6,966 nt of DNA from Sphingomonadaceae bacterium (GTDB lineage Bacteria > Pseudomonadota > Alphaproteobacteria > Sphingomonadales > Sphingomonadaceae): positions 1-6,966 of the forward strand of contig JAFARM010000002.1 in NCBI GenBank assembly GCA_019245455.1, written 5' to 3'. Of this stretch, positions 1 through 5,298 are shown one piece after another. Position 1 is the first letter of the stretch. Every line of letters starts with the position of its first letter. A program made the translations under genes and the position numbers. The notes under the pieces are model-generated. The model did not search any database. It had not been told where the DNA came from and worked only from the letters and a program-made list of their open reading frames with translations.

Positions 1-625
1 GGGCGGCGCGAAGCTGGTCGGCATAGGTCGCGGCCGACGCGATTTCGATCGGCCCCGACGACAGGAAGCGGTGGCCGAAGGTCGTGCGCCCACTGGCGAT
101 GCCGGCCGCCTCGAACGGCACGACCGCATCGTCCAGCAGCGCGACGATGCCCGACAGCGGGCGGACCCACCGCGGGCTCGCCGTCGACACCGACGCCGCG
201 CCCCAGCGCATCGACTTCGGCCAGTCGAAGTCGCGGACGATCGCCGGGATCAGGTCGGCGAGGACCTCGGCTGCCGGCCGCCCGGCGGTGACGGCGGTGC
301 CGTAGAGGAAGCGGCCCTTCGGCGTGTCGCGTTCTTCGAGCGCATCCCTCGTCAAGCCGATCGACTTGAGGAAGCCCTCGATCGCCTGCGCGGGTGCATC
401 CGCGCGCGGACCGCGGCGTTCGTCACGGACCTCGTTGCCGGCCGCGCCGACGCCGGTGACGTAGAGGCCGAGGCGGCGCGGGGTGACGAAGCTGCGAATG
501 TCGCCGACCGGCAGGCGTGCACCGCGGACGCCGTCGCCGAAGCGCACGCGCAGCTGCTCGGCCGCCGCCGCCTGCATCCGCGCGGGGATTTCCTCGGTGA
601 GGAGTTCGAGGAGGAAGTCAGCCAT
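1..625 (-). CDS. glyS: Glycine--tRNA ligase beta subunit, N-terminal part (cut by window edge)
   Basis: Reading the minus strand from the ATG at 625-623 gives 208 codons without a stop up to the window edge. The protein begins MADFLLELLTEEIPARM, the usual beta-subunit start, followed by VTPRRLGLYV (about residues 47-56), RRGPRADAP (70-78), KGRFLYG (103-109), PKSMRWG (136-142), RWVRPL (152-157) and GHRFL (184-188). All are landmarks of GlyS, a family of about 690 residues, so roughly the first 30% is present. The beta subunit binds tRNA-Gly and pairs with GlyQ in the cytoplasmic alpha2beta2 enzyme that makes glycyl-tRNA. It lies downstream of glyQ on the same strand, across a 201-bp repeat-filled spacer, so an operon is likely. 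The ribosome site is weak: only an AGG about 11 bases before the ATG. A GCTAGG sits 17 bases before the ATG and could be part of a private promoter, which is unproven. Confidence 0.96.
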   Translation of the reverse strand, partial: MADFLLELLTEEIPARMQAAAAEQLRVRFGDGVRGARLPVGDIRSFVTPRRLGLYVTGVGAAGNEVRDERRGPRADAPAQAIEGFLKSIGLTRDALEERDTPKGRFLYGTAVTAGRPAAEVLADLIPAIVRDFDWPKSMRWGAASVSTASPRWVRPLSGIVALLDDAVVPFEAAGIASGRTTFGHRFLSSGPIEIASAATYADQLRAA

Positions 626-654
626 GCGCGCGCGGGCCTAGCGCGGGCCGCGTT

Positions 655-814
655 CCCCCACCCCGGCCCTCCCCGCTCTCCGCTTCGCGGGGGGGGAGGG
701 AGAAGACGGCGCCGCCTCGCCGGCTCTCCGCCTGGCGGAAGGCGCGGGAGAAGAAGGGACCTCCCTCCCCCCCCGATGCGCAGCATCGGAGAGCGGGGAG
801 GGCCGGGGTGGGGG
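655..814. repeat. Nested inverted repeat in the glyQ-glyS spacer (REP-like intergenic palindrome)
   Basis: The outer arms 655-682 and 787-814 are perfect 28-bp reverse complements. Inside them, 689-700 and 763-774 form a second perfect 12-bp pair (a run of eight G, then AGGG, against its complement). The tips differ: the left unit has a CGCTTCGCG tip (681-689) and the right unit has GATGCGCAGCATC (775-787), itself a 5-bp-stem hairpin. A third related piece (about 717-750, with CGCCTGGCGGAAGGCG) sits in the middle. The structure therefore looks like two copies of one palindromic unit in opposite orientation around a third. Similar GC-rich modules are common between sphingomonad genes; that statement is from general knowledge. 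It occupies most of the spacer and would fold strongly in a glyQ-glyS transcript. Open frames across it give low-complexity peptides (ERGGPGWG-type) that I regard as spurious. Confidence 0.85.
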
Positions 815-826
815 AGCCGGCCGCCA

Positions 827-1699
827 TCATGCCCACCCGTTCTTCGCCACCCACGCCTCGGCCACCGCCTTGGTCAGGTCGCGGACACGGCCGATGTAGG
901 CGGCGCGCTCGGCAACGCTGATGACGCCGCGGGCGTTCAGAAGGTTGAAGATGTGACTGGCCTTGATCGCCTGGTCGTACGCCGGCAGCGGCAGGCCGCG
1001 GTCGACCAGCGCCCGGCACTCGGCGGCGACGCGGCCGAACTGGTCGAACAGCAGCGCGGTATCCGCCGCCTCGAAGCTGTAGGCGCTGAACTCCCGCTCA
1101 TTCTCGCGGAACACGTCGCCGTAGGTCAGGCCTGAGTTGTAGGCGAGGTCGTAGACCGAATCCTTGCCCTGGATGTACGTCGCCAGCCGCTCGAGTCCGT
1201 AGGTGATCTCGCCGCTGACCGGCGCGCAGTCGATGCCGCCGACCTGCTGGAAGTACGTGAACTGGCTGACCTCCATGCCGTCGCACCAGACCTCCCAGCC
1301 CAGCCCCCAGGCGCCGAGCGTCGGGCTCTCCCAGTCGTCCTCGACGAAGCGGATGTCGTGCTCGCGCCCGTCGATACCGATCGCGGCGAGGCTGCCCAGA
1401 TACTGGTCGACGATGTCGGGCGGCGACGGCTTCAGGATGACCTGGAACTGATAATAGGCGCCGAGCCGGTTGGGGTTGTCGCCGTAGCGGCCGTCGGACG
1501 GACGGCGGCTCGGCTGGACATAAGCGGCGTTCCACGGGTTCGGCCCCAGCGCGCGGAGCACGGTCGCGGGGTGGAAGGTGCCCGCGCCCATCTCGACGTC
1601 ATAGGGCTGGAGGATGACGCAGCCGCGCGCGCTCCAATAATGCTGGAGCGTCAGGATCATGTCCTGGAAGGTCGTCGGGGCACTTCGCGGCTGCAGCAC
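827..1699 (-). CDS. glyQ: Glycine--tRNA ligase alpha subunit
   Basis: The product is a 290-residue protein, a normal length for GlyQ. Signature stretches are [17 protein letters not shown] (11-27), [16 protein letters not shown] (31-46), [19 protein letters not shown] (49-67), [10 protein letters not shown] (69-78) and [12 protein letters not shown] (82-93), which cover the class II synthetase core that binds glycine and [12 protein letters not shown] (147-155) and [11 protein letters not shown] (162-172) complete it. With the beta subunit it attaches glycine to tRNA-Gly in the cytoplasm. The start is read as GTG at 1699-1697: the family needs about eight to ten residues before the FQ motif, and the first in-frame ATG (1660) would remove them. 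No Shine-Dalgarno sequence precedes the GTG. Instead a -35/-10 pair lies so close that transcription probably begins at or beside the start codon. It is followed by glyS on the same strand. Confidence 0.97.
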   Translation of the reverse strand: MLQPRSAPTTFQDMILTLQHYWSARGCVILQPYDVEMGAGTFHPATVLRALGPNPWNAAYVQPSRRPSDGRYGDNPNRLGAYYQFQVILKPSPPDIVDQYLGSLAAIGIDGREHDIRFVEDDWESPTLGAWGLGWEVWCDGMEVSQFTYFQQVGGIDCAPVSGEITYGLERLATYIQGKDSVYDLAYNSGLTYGDVFRENEREFSAYSFEAADTALLFDQFGRVAAECRALVDRGLPLPAYDQAIKASHIFNLLNARGVISVAERAAYIGRVRDLTKAVAEAWVAKNGWA

Positions 1700-1706
1700 G
1701 GACGGC

Positions 1707-1736
1707 GGTGTAGCGGCGGGGGAGCGGAGGGGTCAA
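1707..1736 (-). promoter_or_regulatory. Probable sigma-70-type promoter of glyQ, giving a leaderless or near-leaderless mRNA
   Basis: On the minus strand, TTGACC (1736-1731) is followed after 18 bases by TACACC (1712-1707), within GCTACACC. This resembles the alphaproteobacterial housekeeping pattern TTGAC/GCTAnA known from Caulobacter. Seven bases separate the -10 box from the GTG start of glyQ, so the expected transcription start falls on or next to the start codon. The -35 box overlaps the loop and one arm of a 7-bp inverted repeat (1726-1732/1742-1748). Function is inferred from sequence only. Confidence 0.55.
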
Positions 1737-1870
1737 TGCCTCCCCTCCCGCTTGCGGAAGGCGTTAGGGTCGCGCGCTCCGTGGCGTAACGCAGCCGCAG
1801 CGCGGCGCTGCCCCACCCCGGGCCGCGCGTTCCGCGCGTCTCTCGCCCCTCCCCTGAAGGGGCGGGGAGG
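1726..1870. repeat. Second intergenic repeat mosaic, between the DUF6481-like gene and glyQ
   Basis: This spacer shares modules with the element at 655-814. CCCCACCCCGG occurs at 1811-1821 and 656-666, and inverted at 803-813. GCGGAAGGCG occurs at 1754-1763 and 735-744. It also holds several short inverted repeats: GGAGGGG/CCCCTCC (1726-1732/1742-1748), GCGTTA/TAACGC (1761-1766/1787-1792), GCGCG/CGCGC around 1824-1839, and the hairpin at 1846-1867. The copies look more diverged or rearranged than the first element. I see no coding region here. The glyQ promoter lies at its glyQ-proximal edge. Confidence 0.6.
1846..1867 (-). terminator. GC-rich hairpin after the DUF6481-like gene, possible terminator
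   Basis: Two four-base C blocks (1846-1849, 1851-1854) face two four-base G blocks (1859-1862, 1864-1867) around a TGAA loop, giving a nine-position stem with one mismatch. It begins five bases beyond the minus-strand stop codon at 1872-1874, the usual place for a terminator. No T-run follows on the minus strand, so it may instead be a transcript-stabilising structure or simply part of the repeat mosaic. Confidence 0.35.
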
Positions 1871-1871
1871 G

Positions 1872-2234
1872 TTACCCCCCGCTCTTGCGCGCCTTCTTCG
1901 CCGCCTTGCGCGCCGCGTACTTGGCATCGCGCGCGGCCTTGCGCTCCTTCTCGCGCATCTCCTCGGTGATCAGCGCCTCCTCGGCGGCCTTGCGCGCGGC
2001 CTCCTCCTTGGCCACGCGGGCGGCGACGACGGCGGCCTTCTCCGCGGCGATGCGGTCCTTCAGCGCCTGCGCCTTCTCGCGCTGCTTCGCTTCCTGACGC
2101 GCGGCGACGGCGGCGCGTTCAGCCAGCTCCTCGGGCGTCGGCTCGGCCTTGTTCTTGAACTTCTCGAGGACGGCGGCGCGGGCCTGGGCGGCGGCGGTCT
2201 TGCGGTCGTTGAAGTCGGGCAGCTTGAAGGCCAT
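1872..2234 (-). CDS. Small charged helical protein, DUF6481-like
   Basis: The product has 120 residues, beginning MAFKLPDFNDRKTAAAQARA. After this N-terminus and a break at AEPTPEELAERAA (about 30-42), almost the whole chain is Lys, Ala, Glu and Arg with no Cys or Trp. It should form one long charged helix or coiled coil, with a strongly basic tail (ARKAAKKARKSGG). I see no signal peptide or membrane segment, so it is probably cytoplasmic. The MAFKLPDFxDR opening followed by an Ala/Lys-rich helix matches the DUF6481 family of sphingomonads, whose function is unknown; nucleic-acid binding is only a guess from the basic charge. The ribosome site is weak (GAG shortly before the ATG). It is divergent from the TraB/GumN gene and followed by a hairpin, so it is probably transcribed alone. 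The coding evidence is the consistent third-position GC and family resemblance. Confidence 0.85.
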   Translation of the reverse strand: MAFKLPDFNDRKTAAAQARAAVLEKFKNKAEPTPEELAERAAVAARQEAKQREKAQALKDRIAAEKAAVVAARVAKEEAARKAAEEALITEEMREKERKAARDAKYAARKAAKKARKSGG

Positions 2235-2266
2235 TCAGTCTCGCGTGTCCATGCGGGGGAGCCCGC

Positions 2267-2295
2267 CACTTAGGCGTTCGCCCGGCGACTCGCAA
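2267..2295 (-). promoter_or_regulatory. Weak candidate promoter of the DUF6481-like gene
   Basis: On the minus strand, TTGCGA (2295-2290) and TAAGTG (2272-2267) are separated by 17 bases. Transcription would begin near 2261 and give a leader of about 25 bases. The -35 is fair and the -10 poor. A small hairpin (GCGGG/CCCGC, 2253-2266) and a five-codon reading frame (2252-2235) ending directly at the gene's ATG lie in or next to that leader. Confidence 0.25.
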
Positions 2296-2310
2296 CCGGC
2301 CGCTCCGGCG

Positions 2311-2318
2311 GCTATAGC
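2311..2318 (+). promoter_or_regulatory. Probable -10 element of the TraB/GumN gene
   Basis: GCTATAGC lies seven bases before the ATG at 2326, the same spacing as GCTACACC before the glyQ start. It fits the GCTAnA-type -10 of alphaproteobacteria, while the -35 at 17-base spacing (TCGCAA, 2290-2295) is poor. The position implies that transcription starts at or within a base or two of the ATG. This agrees with the absence of any Shine-Dalgarno sequence. Confidence 0.45.
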
Positions 2319-2325
2319 GCCGCCG

Positions 2326-3186
2326 ATGCGTATTCTTGCTGTCTGTGCCGCCCTCGCCACGCTCATCGCTCGTCCCGCCGCCGCCGAGCCCGCGATGTGG
2401 CACGTCCATTCGGCGACGACCGACATCACCCTGTTCGGCACGATGCACGCCCTGCCCCCTGAGACGGCGTGGCTGAGCCCGCGCATCGCCGCGCGCGTCG
2501 ATGCCGCCGACACGCTGGTGCTGGAAACGGTGCTGCCCGACGACCCCGCGGGCCTGGCGCCATTGGTCGCGTCGCTGGGGTTCGAGGCGGGCCTGCCGCC
2601 GCTCGCCGCGCGCGTCGCGCCGTCGAAGAAGGCGAAGCTGCTCGCCGGCGTGTCGGCGCTCGGGCTGAACGCGGCGCAGCTCGACGGGATGAAGACGTGG
2701 CTGGCGGCGATCGCCATCGGCGACGGGGCGATCGAGCAGCTCGGCTTCAGCCAGGGCGCGGGCGTCGAGGCGACGCTGACCGCCCGCTTCCGCGCCGCGC
2801 ACAAGCCGGTGATCGGCCTCGAGACGCCGGAGTCGCAGCTCCGCATCTTCGACCAGCTGCCCGAAACCGACGCCCGCGCCCTGCTCGACGCGACGGTCGA
2901 CGATGTCGCCACCGCGCGTGACGATACCAACGCGCTTGTCGCCTACTGGCGGGCGGGCGAGACCGAGGCGCTGGCAGCCGACTTCGACAAGGGGTTCAAG
3001 GCGACGCCGCGCCTGGAACGCGCCCTGCTCGCCGATCGCAACCGCGCCTGGGCGGACTGGATCGCGGCGCGGCTGGCGACGCCCGGCACGGTGTTCCTGG
3101 CCGTCGGCGCCGGCCACCTCGGCGGCCCCGACAGCGTCGTCGCCATGCTGAAGGCGCGTGGGCTGATGGTCGAGCGGCTGCCCTAG
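2326..3186 (+). CDS. Secreted TraB/GumN (Tiki-like) family protein
   Basis: This is a 286-residue protein with a clear signal peptide: MRILAVCAALATLIARPAAA, cleavage likely after Ala20, so export to the periplasm is expected. It carries the two GxxH motifs of the TraB/GumN/Tiki superfamily, LFGTMH (36-41) and VGAGHLGG (260-267). Between them are the acidic VLET (65-68), GLET (164-167) and the LADRNRAW stretch (235-242). Tiki relatives in animals are metal-dependent proteases, and a similar hydrolytic role is proposed but not established for bacterial members. GumN, a xanthan-cluster gene, gave the family its name; there is no sign here of polysaccharide genes. I chose the ATG at 2326 because it begins the signal peptide; the frame stays open upstream to 2149 but that part has no family match and lies antisense to the neighbour. 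The stop overlaps that of the convergent hydrolase gene. Confidence 0.9.
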   Translation: MRILAVCAALATLIARPAAAEPAMWHVHSATTDITLFGTMHALPPETAWLSPRIAARVDAADTLVLETVLPDDPAGLAPLVASLGFEAGLPPLAARVAPSKKAKLLAGVSALGLNAAQLDGMKTWLAAIAIGDGAIEQLGFSQGAGVEATLTARFRAAHKPVIGLETPESQLRIFDQLPETDARALLDATVDDVATARDDTNALVAYWRAGETEALAADFDKGFKATPRLERALLADRNRAWADWIAARLATPGTVFLAVGAGHLGGPDSVVAMLKARGLMVERLP

Positions 3187-3785
3187 AGCGACAGGCACGG
3201 TCCCGCCGGAGCGGCGTCGCGCAACCGGGCGGCGCGGGCGTAGCGGGCGTCGGCGACGGCAGCGCACAGATCGTCGAGCAGCACCTGGCCGAAGCGCCAG
3301 CCGCCGAGCCCGCTGTCGGCGTTGATATGGCCCTGAGCCCCGACATCGACGAGGGCACTGCCCCAGCGGTGGGCGAAGCAGCGCTGGCGGGCAAAGCTGG
3401 CGTAGGGATCGTCGCGGCTGGCGACGACGGTCGAGCGGAACGGCAGCGCCGCCGCCGGCATCGGCGCGAAGCGGCGAATGGCGGGGTTGGCCCCGTCGCG
3501 CTCGACATCGCACGGGGCGACCAGCAGCGCCGCGGCGACCCCCTCCCCGCCGCCCGCGGCCCAGTGCGCGACGGTGGCGCAGCCGAGACTGTGGGCGACG
3601 AGGACGACGGGAAGCGGCGACGCCGTGACGATGCGATCGAGCGCCGCGGTCCACGCCTCCGGGTGCGGATCGTCCCACGACGCCTGGCGCAGCATCAGGC
3701 AATCGGCGCGCGTCGCCGCCCAGATCGCCTGCCAGTGACCGTGCGGCGAGCCGCGGAAACCCGGAACGAGCACGACCTGGACCAT
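3183..3785 (-). CDS. RBBP9/YdeN-type alpha/beta serine hydrolase
   Basis: The product has 200 residues, close to the usual size of this compact alpha/beta-hydrolase family. The oxyanion-region motif VLVPGFRGSPHGHWQ (5-19) comes first. The nucleophile elbow AHSLG (64-68, Ser66), the acid motif SRDDPY (123-128, probably Asp126) and the C-terminal GHINADSGLGGW (152-163, His153) complete a Ser-Asp-His triad. No signal peptide is seen, so it should be cytoplasmic. Bacterial members are annotated as esterases or serine hydrolases of unknown substrate, and nothing here narrows that. The ATG at 3785 is preceded by GAGG six bases upstream. The gene is divergent from rplY. It converges with the TraB/GumN gene, the two stop codons sharing four bases, which leaves no room for a terminator between them. 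Confidence 0.92.
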   Translation of the reverse strand: MVQVVLVPGFRGSPHGHWQAIWAATRADCLMLRQASWDDPHPEAWTAALDRIVTASPLPVVLVAHSLGCATVAHWAAGGGEGVAAALLVAPCDVERDGANPAIRRFAPMPAAALPFRSTVVASRDDPYASFARQRCFAHRWGSALVDVGAQGHINADSGLGGWRFGQVLLDDLCAAVADARYARAARLRDAAPAGPCLSL

Positions 3786-3808
3786 CGCACGCCTCGTCGC
3801 TGAAGAGC

Positions 3809-3898
3809 GGGCGGGGACCCGGAGGGCCGTGGCCCCCGCCCAGTGGATCGCGCGGCTCTAGGGAGGGAGAGGGTGCCCGCGGCGACCCGCGTCTTATA
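3809..3898 (-). promoter_or_regulatory. Candidate -10 box and structured leader of the hydrolase gene
   Basis: On the minus strand a TATAAG box (3898-3893) stands out in an otherwise GC-rich spacer, but no good -35 lies 16-18 bases before it. A transcript from it would have a leader of about 100 bases containing a perfect 8-bp inverted repeat, GGGCGGGG (3809-3816) and CCCCGCCC (3834-3841), with a GGCC/GGCC pairing inside. The hairpin would sit just before the GAGG ribosome site. The rest of 3786-3973 shows no gene. Confidence 0.25.
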
Positions 3899-3973
3899 TC
3901 CCATTCCATCGGTCGGGTTTTGGTAGTTTTCCTTGGGGCCGCGCGAGGCGAACTAGGTGGAACCGCGCCGCCA

Positions 3974-4002
3974 TTGCTATCCGTGCCCGTTTCGCCTACA
4001 CG
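3974..4002 (+). promoter_or_regulatory. Candidate promoter of the rplY-pth operon
   Basis: TTGCTA (3974-3979) and TACACG (3997-4002) are separated by 17 bases. The -10 box lies in CCTACACG, close to the GCTACACC used in front of glyQ. Transcription would begin near 4009, about 50 bases before the rplY start. This is the best match in the divergent spacer. It rests on sequence similarity alone. Confidence 0.4.
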
Positions 4003-4044
4003 CCCCGCTCCCGCGCCCGCATCCCTGGAGGCGCGCGGGGTTTT
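4003..4044 (+). promoter_or_regulatory. Hairpin followed by TTTT in the rplY leader, possible attenuator or L25 control structure
   Basis: CCCCGC (4003-4008) pairs with GCGGGG (4035-4040), and GCGCC (4013-4017) pairs with GGCGC (4030-4034), giving an 11-bp stem with a four-base bulge on one side. TTTT follows at 4041-4044, then the ribosome site GGAGAA. The shape is terminator-like. If transcription begins near 4009, only the inner stem would be transcribed, which weakens the case. Confidence 0.3.
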
Positions 4045-4058
4045 GGAGAACCAGCACC

Positions 4059-4703
4059 ATGAGCGAAGCGATGAAACTCGCGGCCGCGGTGCGCGACCGC
4101 GGAGGCAAGGGAGCCTCGCGGGCCGTGCGCCTGACCGGACGCGTCCCCGCCGTGATCTACGGCAACAAGACCGCCGCCACCATGATCCACGTGCCCGAAA
4201 AAGAGCTGACGCGCCTGCTCCACACCGGCCACTTCCTGAGTTCGGTGGTCGAGGTCGAGATCGACGGCACGGTCGAGCGCACCCTGCCGCGCGACGTCCA
4301 GTTCCACCCGGTCAGCGACCGCCCGATCCACGTCGATTTCCTGCGCCTGGCCGCGGGGGCGACGATCGATGTCGCCGTGCCGGTGCACATGATCGACCAG
4401 GACAAGTCGCCCGGCATGAAGCGCGGCGGCACGCTCAACATCGTCCGCCACGAGATCGAGTTGACCTGCCCGTCGGATGCGATCCCCGACCAGATCGACG
4501 TGTCGCTTGCCGGCCTCGACATCGGCGACTCGGTTCACATCTCGGCGATCAAGCTGCCCGAGGGCGTGACGCCGACGATCACCGACCGCGACTTCACCAT
4601 CGTCAGCGTGGTCGCGCCGTCGTCGCTACAGTCGGCCGACGCCGCCGCCGACGAGGCGACCGCCGCCGCTGCCGCCGCCGAATCGGCTGCCGCCAAGGCG
4701 TAA
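4059..4703 (+). CDS. rplY: 50S ribosomal protein L25 / general stress protein Ctc
   Basis: This is a 214-residue long-form L25 (Ctc/TL5 type). The N-terminal 5S rRNA-binding domain (about 1-95) contains [20 protein letters not shown] (16-35), [20 protein letters not shown] (78-97) and the preceding SVVEVEIDG. The C-terminal beta domain (about 98-187) has [18 protein letters not shown] (123-135) and [17 protein letters not shown] (154-170). A low-complexity Ala/Glu/Asp tail (about 190-214) closes the chain, as is common in alphaproteobacteria. The protein binds 5S rRNA in the central protuberance of the large subunit. GGAGAA lies eight bases before the ATG, which fixes the start; the frame is open upstream from 3957 but that part is spacer with promoter-like sequence. 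pth follows after 19 bases, so the two are co-transcribed. Confidence 0.97.
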   Translation: MSEAMKLAAAVRDRGGKGASRAVRLTGRVPAVIYGNKTAATMIHVPEKELTRLLHTGHFLSSVVEVEIDGTVERTLPRDVQFHPVSDRPIHVDFLRLAAGATIDVAVPVHMIDQDKSPGMKRGGTLNIVRHEIELTCPSDAIPDQIDVSLAGLDIGDSVHISAIKLPEGVTPTITDRDFTIVSVVAPSSLQSADAAADEATAAAAAAESAAAKA

Positions 4704-4722
4704 AGTACGAGGGGCCGGCGGG

Positions 4723-5298
4723 GTGCAGATCTTCGCCGGCCTTGGCAATCCCGGCGCGACCCATGCGCTGCAGCGGCACAACGTCGGCTTCATGGCGGTC
4801 GACGCGGTCCACGCGGCGTGGCCGTTCGACCCCTGGCGGACGCGCTTTCAAGGCGTTGCCAGCGAGGGGCGGATCGGCGACGCGCGCGTGCTGCTGCTGA
4901 AGCCCGCGACGTTTATGAACGACAGCGGGCGGTCGGTCGCCGAGGCGATGCGCTTCTACAAGCTGGGGCCGGATGCGCTGACCGTATTCTACGACGAGCT
5001 CGACCTCGCCCCGTTCAAGGTCAAGGTGAAGCGCGGCGGCGGCGCGGCGGGGCACAACGGCATCCGCTCGATCGACGCGCATCTGGCGAGCATCGGCACC
5101 GATTACCGCCGCGTCCGCCTCGGCATCGGCCACCCCGGGCACAAGGACAGGGTACTCGGCCACGTGCTGGCGAACTTCGCGCGAGCCGAGGCCGAGCCAC
5201 TGGCCGCCATGCTCGACGCCGTCGCGGCGGAAGCGGAGTGGCTGGTCGCCGACGACGACGTCCGCTTTATGAACGACGTGGCGCTGCGGCTCAGTTGA
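4723..5298 (+). CDS. pth: Peptidyl-tRNA hydrolase
   Basis: The product is a 191-residue Pth of normal length. It starts at GTG 4723 with GAGGGG eight bases upstream, and the family opening MQIFAGLGNPG follows at once. Key residues are in place by alignment with the E. coli enzyme: Asn9, catalytic His19 (in RHNVGF), Asn66 (in ATFMNDSG), Asp91 (in DELDL) and Asn112 (in GHNG). The enzyme cleaves the ester bond of peptidyl-tRNAs released from stalled ribosomes, freeing tRNA. Tyr90 stands where E. coli has His before the conserved DELDL; the catalytic residues themselves are intact. It sits 19 bases after rplY with no promoter or terminator visible between them. Its last eight bases overlap the end of the convergent ankyrin gene. 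Confidence 0.97.
   Translation: MQIFAGLGNPGATHALQRHNVGFMAVDAVHAAWPFDPWRTRFQGVASEGRIGDARVLLLKPATFMNDSGRSVAEAMRFYKLGPDALTVFYDELDLAPFKVKVKRGGGAAGHNGIRSIDAHLASIGTDYRRVRLGIGHPGHKDRVLGHVLANFARAEAEPLAAMLDAVAAEAEWLVADDDVRFMNDVALRLS

Noticed and set aside
352..1019. Minus-strand open frames through the 655-814 repeat, rich in Arg, Pro and Gly
   Set aside because: They translate the palindrome itself into ERGGPGWG-like peptides and overlap glyS or glyQ in other frames. They look like repeat-derived artefacts.
71..1135. A 354-codon plus-strand open frame across glyS, the repeat and the end of glyQ
   Set aside because: It is antisense to two clear synthetase genes and runs through a repeat element. Its Arg/Ala/Gly-rich translation has no family features. 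Long shadow frames are expected at this GC content.
1659..2273. A 204-codon plus-strand frame rich in Leu, Arg and Gly
   Set aside because: It covers the glyQ spacer and runs antisense to the DUF6481-like gene. The Leu-rich part is the complement of that gene's Lys/Glu/Ala helix codons.
2149..2325. Upstream extension of the TraB/GumN frame
   Set aside because: The signal peptide begins at 2326 and a -10 box lies just before it. The extension is antisense to the start of the DUF6481-like gene.
2119..3909. A 596-codon minus-strand open frame spanning three genes
   Set aside because: It runs antisense to the TraB/GumN gene and out of frame over the hydrolase and the DUF6481-like gene. Its composition is extremely Arg-rich with no domain. 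The three genes beneath it have clear family motifs.
3920..4900. A 326-codon plus-strand frame overlapping rplY and pth in another frame
   Set aside because: It is Arg/Pro-rich and out of frame with both genes, and shows no ribosome site or family motif.
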